In this document: one piece after another, positions 5,375 through 5,422 of the stretch
Layout: every line of letters begins with the position of its first letter
Numbering within the stretch: the first letter of the stretch is position 1
Assembly: GCA_029934195.1 (NCBI GenBank)
Contig: JAOZMQ010000232.1
Coordinates: 1 to 5,422, forward strand
Length of the DNA: 5,422 bases
Origin: Candidatus Cloacimonadota bacterium
Lineage (GTDB): Bacteria > Cloacimonadota > Cloacimonadia > Cloacimonadales > JAOZMQ01
Reading direction: 5' to 3'
Position numbers and translations under genes: made by a program
The notes under the pieces: generated by a model
What the model was told of the DNA's origin: nothing
The model's database searches: none
Seen by the model: the letters and a program-made list of their open reading frames with translations, nothing else

Positions 5375-5422
5375 TGCCTGAACGAAAAAGGACTTTTTAA
5401 CCATGAAGAACAGAAGTTCATG
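5367..5422 (+). repeat. copy C of the repeat element, left end only, cut by window edge
   Basis: The octamer CTAATTAG (5367-5374) that closes copy B also opens a third copy: TGCCTGAACGAAAA follows, then AACCATGAAG at the same distance as in copy A (ATGAAG 36 nt from the octamer start), and the microrepeat ATGAAG/AGAAG/ATG to the window end. It differs from copy B at several places and resembles copy A in the AACCATGAAG segment, so it is not a fresh tandem duplicate of B. The rest lies outside the window. Confidence -1.

Noticed and set aside
2932..5422. CRISPR array or integron attC sites
   Set aside because: Units are over 200 bp, too few, with no short spacers and no GTT-type attC core; the flanking octamers differ by copy.

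Overview
The window is AT-rich (roughly 30% GC by eye) bacterial chromosome, tightly packed, with two divergent gene clusters separated by a gap of about 400 bp that holds a repeat element. Clear Shine-Dalgarno sequences (AAGGAG, AGGAAG, TAAGGA, GGAG) precede four of the seven genes. The histidine kinase has the AHQ-x-GTP and TSKKRGWGLGLSL motifs I associate with the Bacteroidetes/Chlorobi/Fibrobacteres (FCB) side of the tree. The two lipoproteins, one with an NPFNP sequence just after the lipid-modified cysteine, look like those of uncultured FCB-type lineages. Strong Shine-Dalgarno use argues against a typical Bacteroidetes member. My best guess is a Cloacimonadota-like or other FCB-superphylum bacterium, but this is recollection, not a database result.

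Minus strand (2771 down to 1): a five-gene run, probably one operon. The order is a small coiled-coil protein, two related NTF2-like outer-membrane-type lipoproteins, RuvX (YqgF, a 16S rRNA-maturation/RNase H-fold nuclease) and MltG (endolytic murein transglycosylase, cut by the window edge). The first three genes overlap by 29 nt each, and ruvX and mltG share one base (TAATG), so translational coupling is likely throughout except for a 50-nt gap before ruvX. The second gene appears to start on a TTG.

Plus strand (3175 to 5140): mazG (house-cleaning NTP pyrophosphohydrolase) overlaps by 32 nt a two-transmembrane-segment sensor histidine kinase. No response regulator is in the window.

The most unusual content is a family of short repeat elements of about 200 bp. 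One complete copy lies just upstream of mazG (2932-3142), a second just downstream of the kinase gene (5152-5374), and a third begins immediately after it and runs off the window (5367 onward). They have inverted termini (TGAACGAAAA-type), copy-specific flanking octamers that look like target-site duplications (CTAAATAG on both sides of one, CTAATTAG on both sides of the other), internal 9-nt microrepeats, and two internal hairpins whose stems are kept by compensatory changes between copies. They code for nothing and look like a MITE/REPIN-like non-autonomous mobile element, possibly transcribed as a structured RNA. They bracket the mazG-kinase pair in direct orientation.
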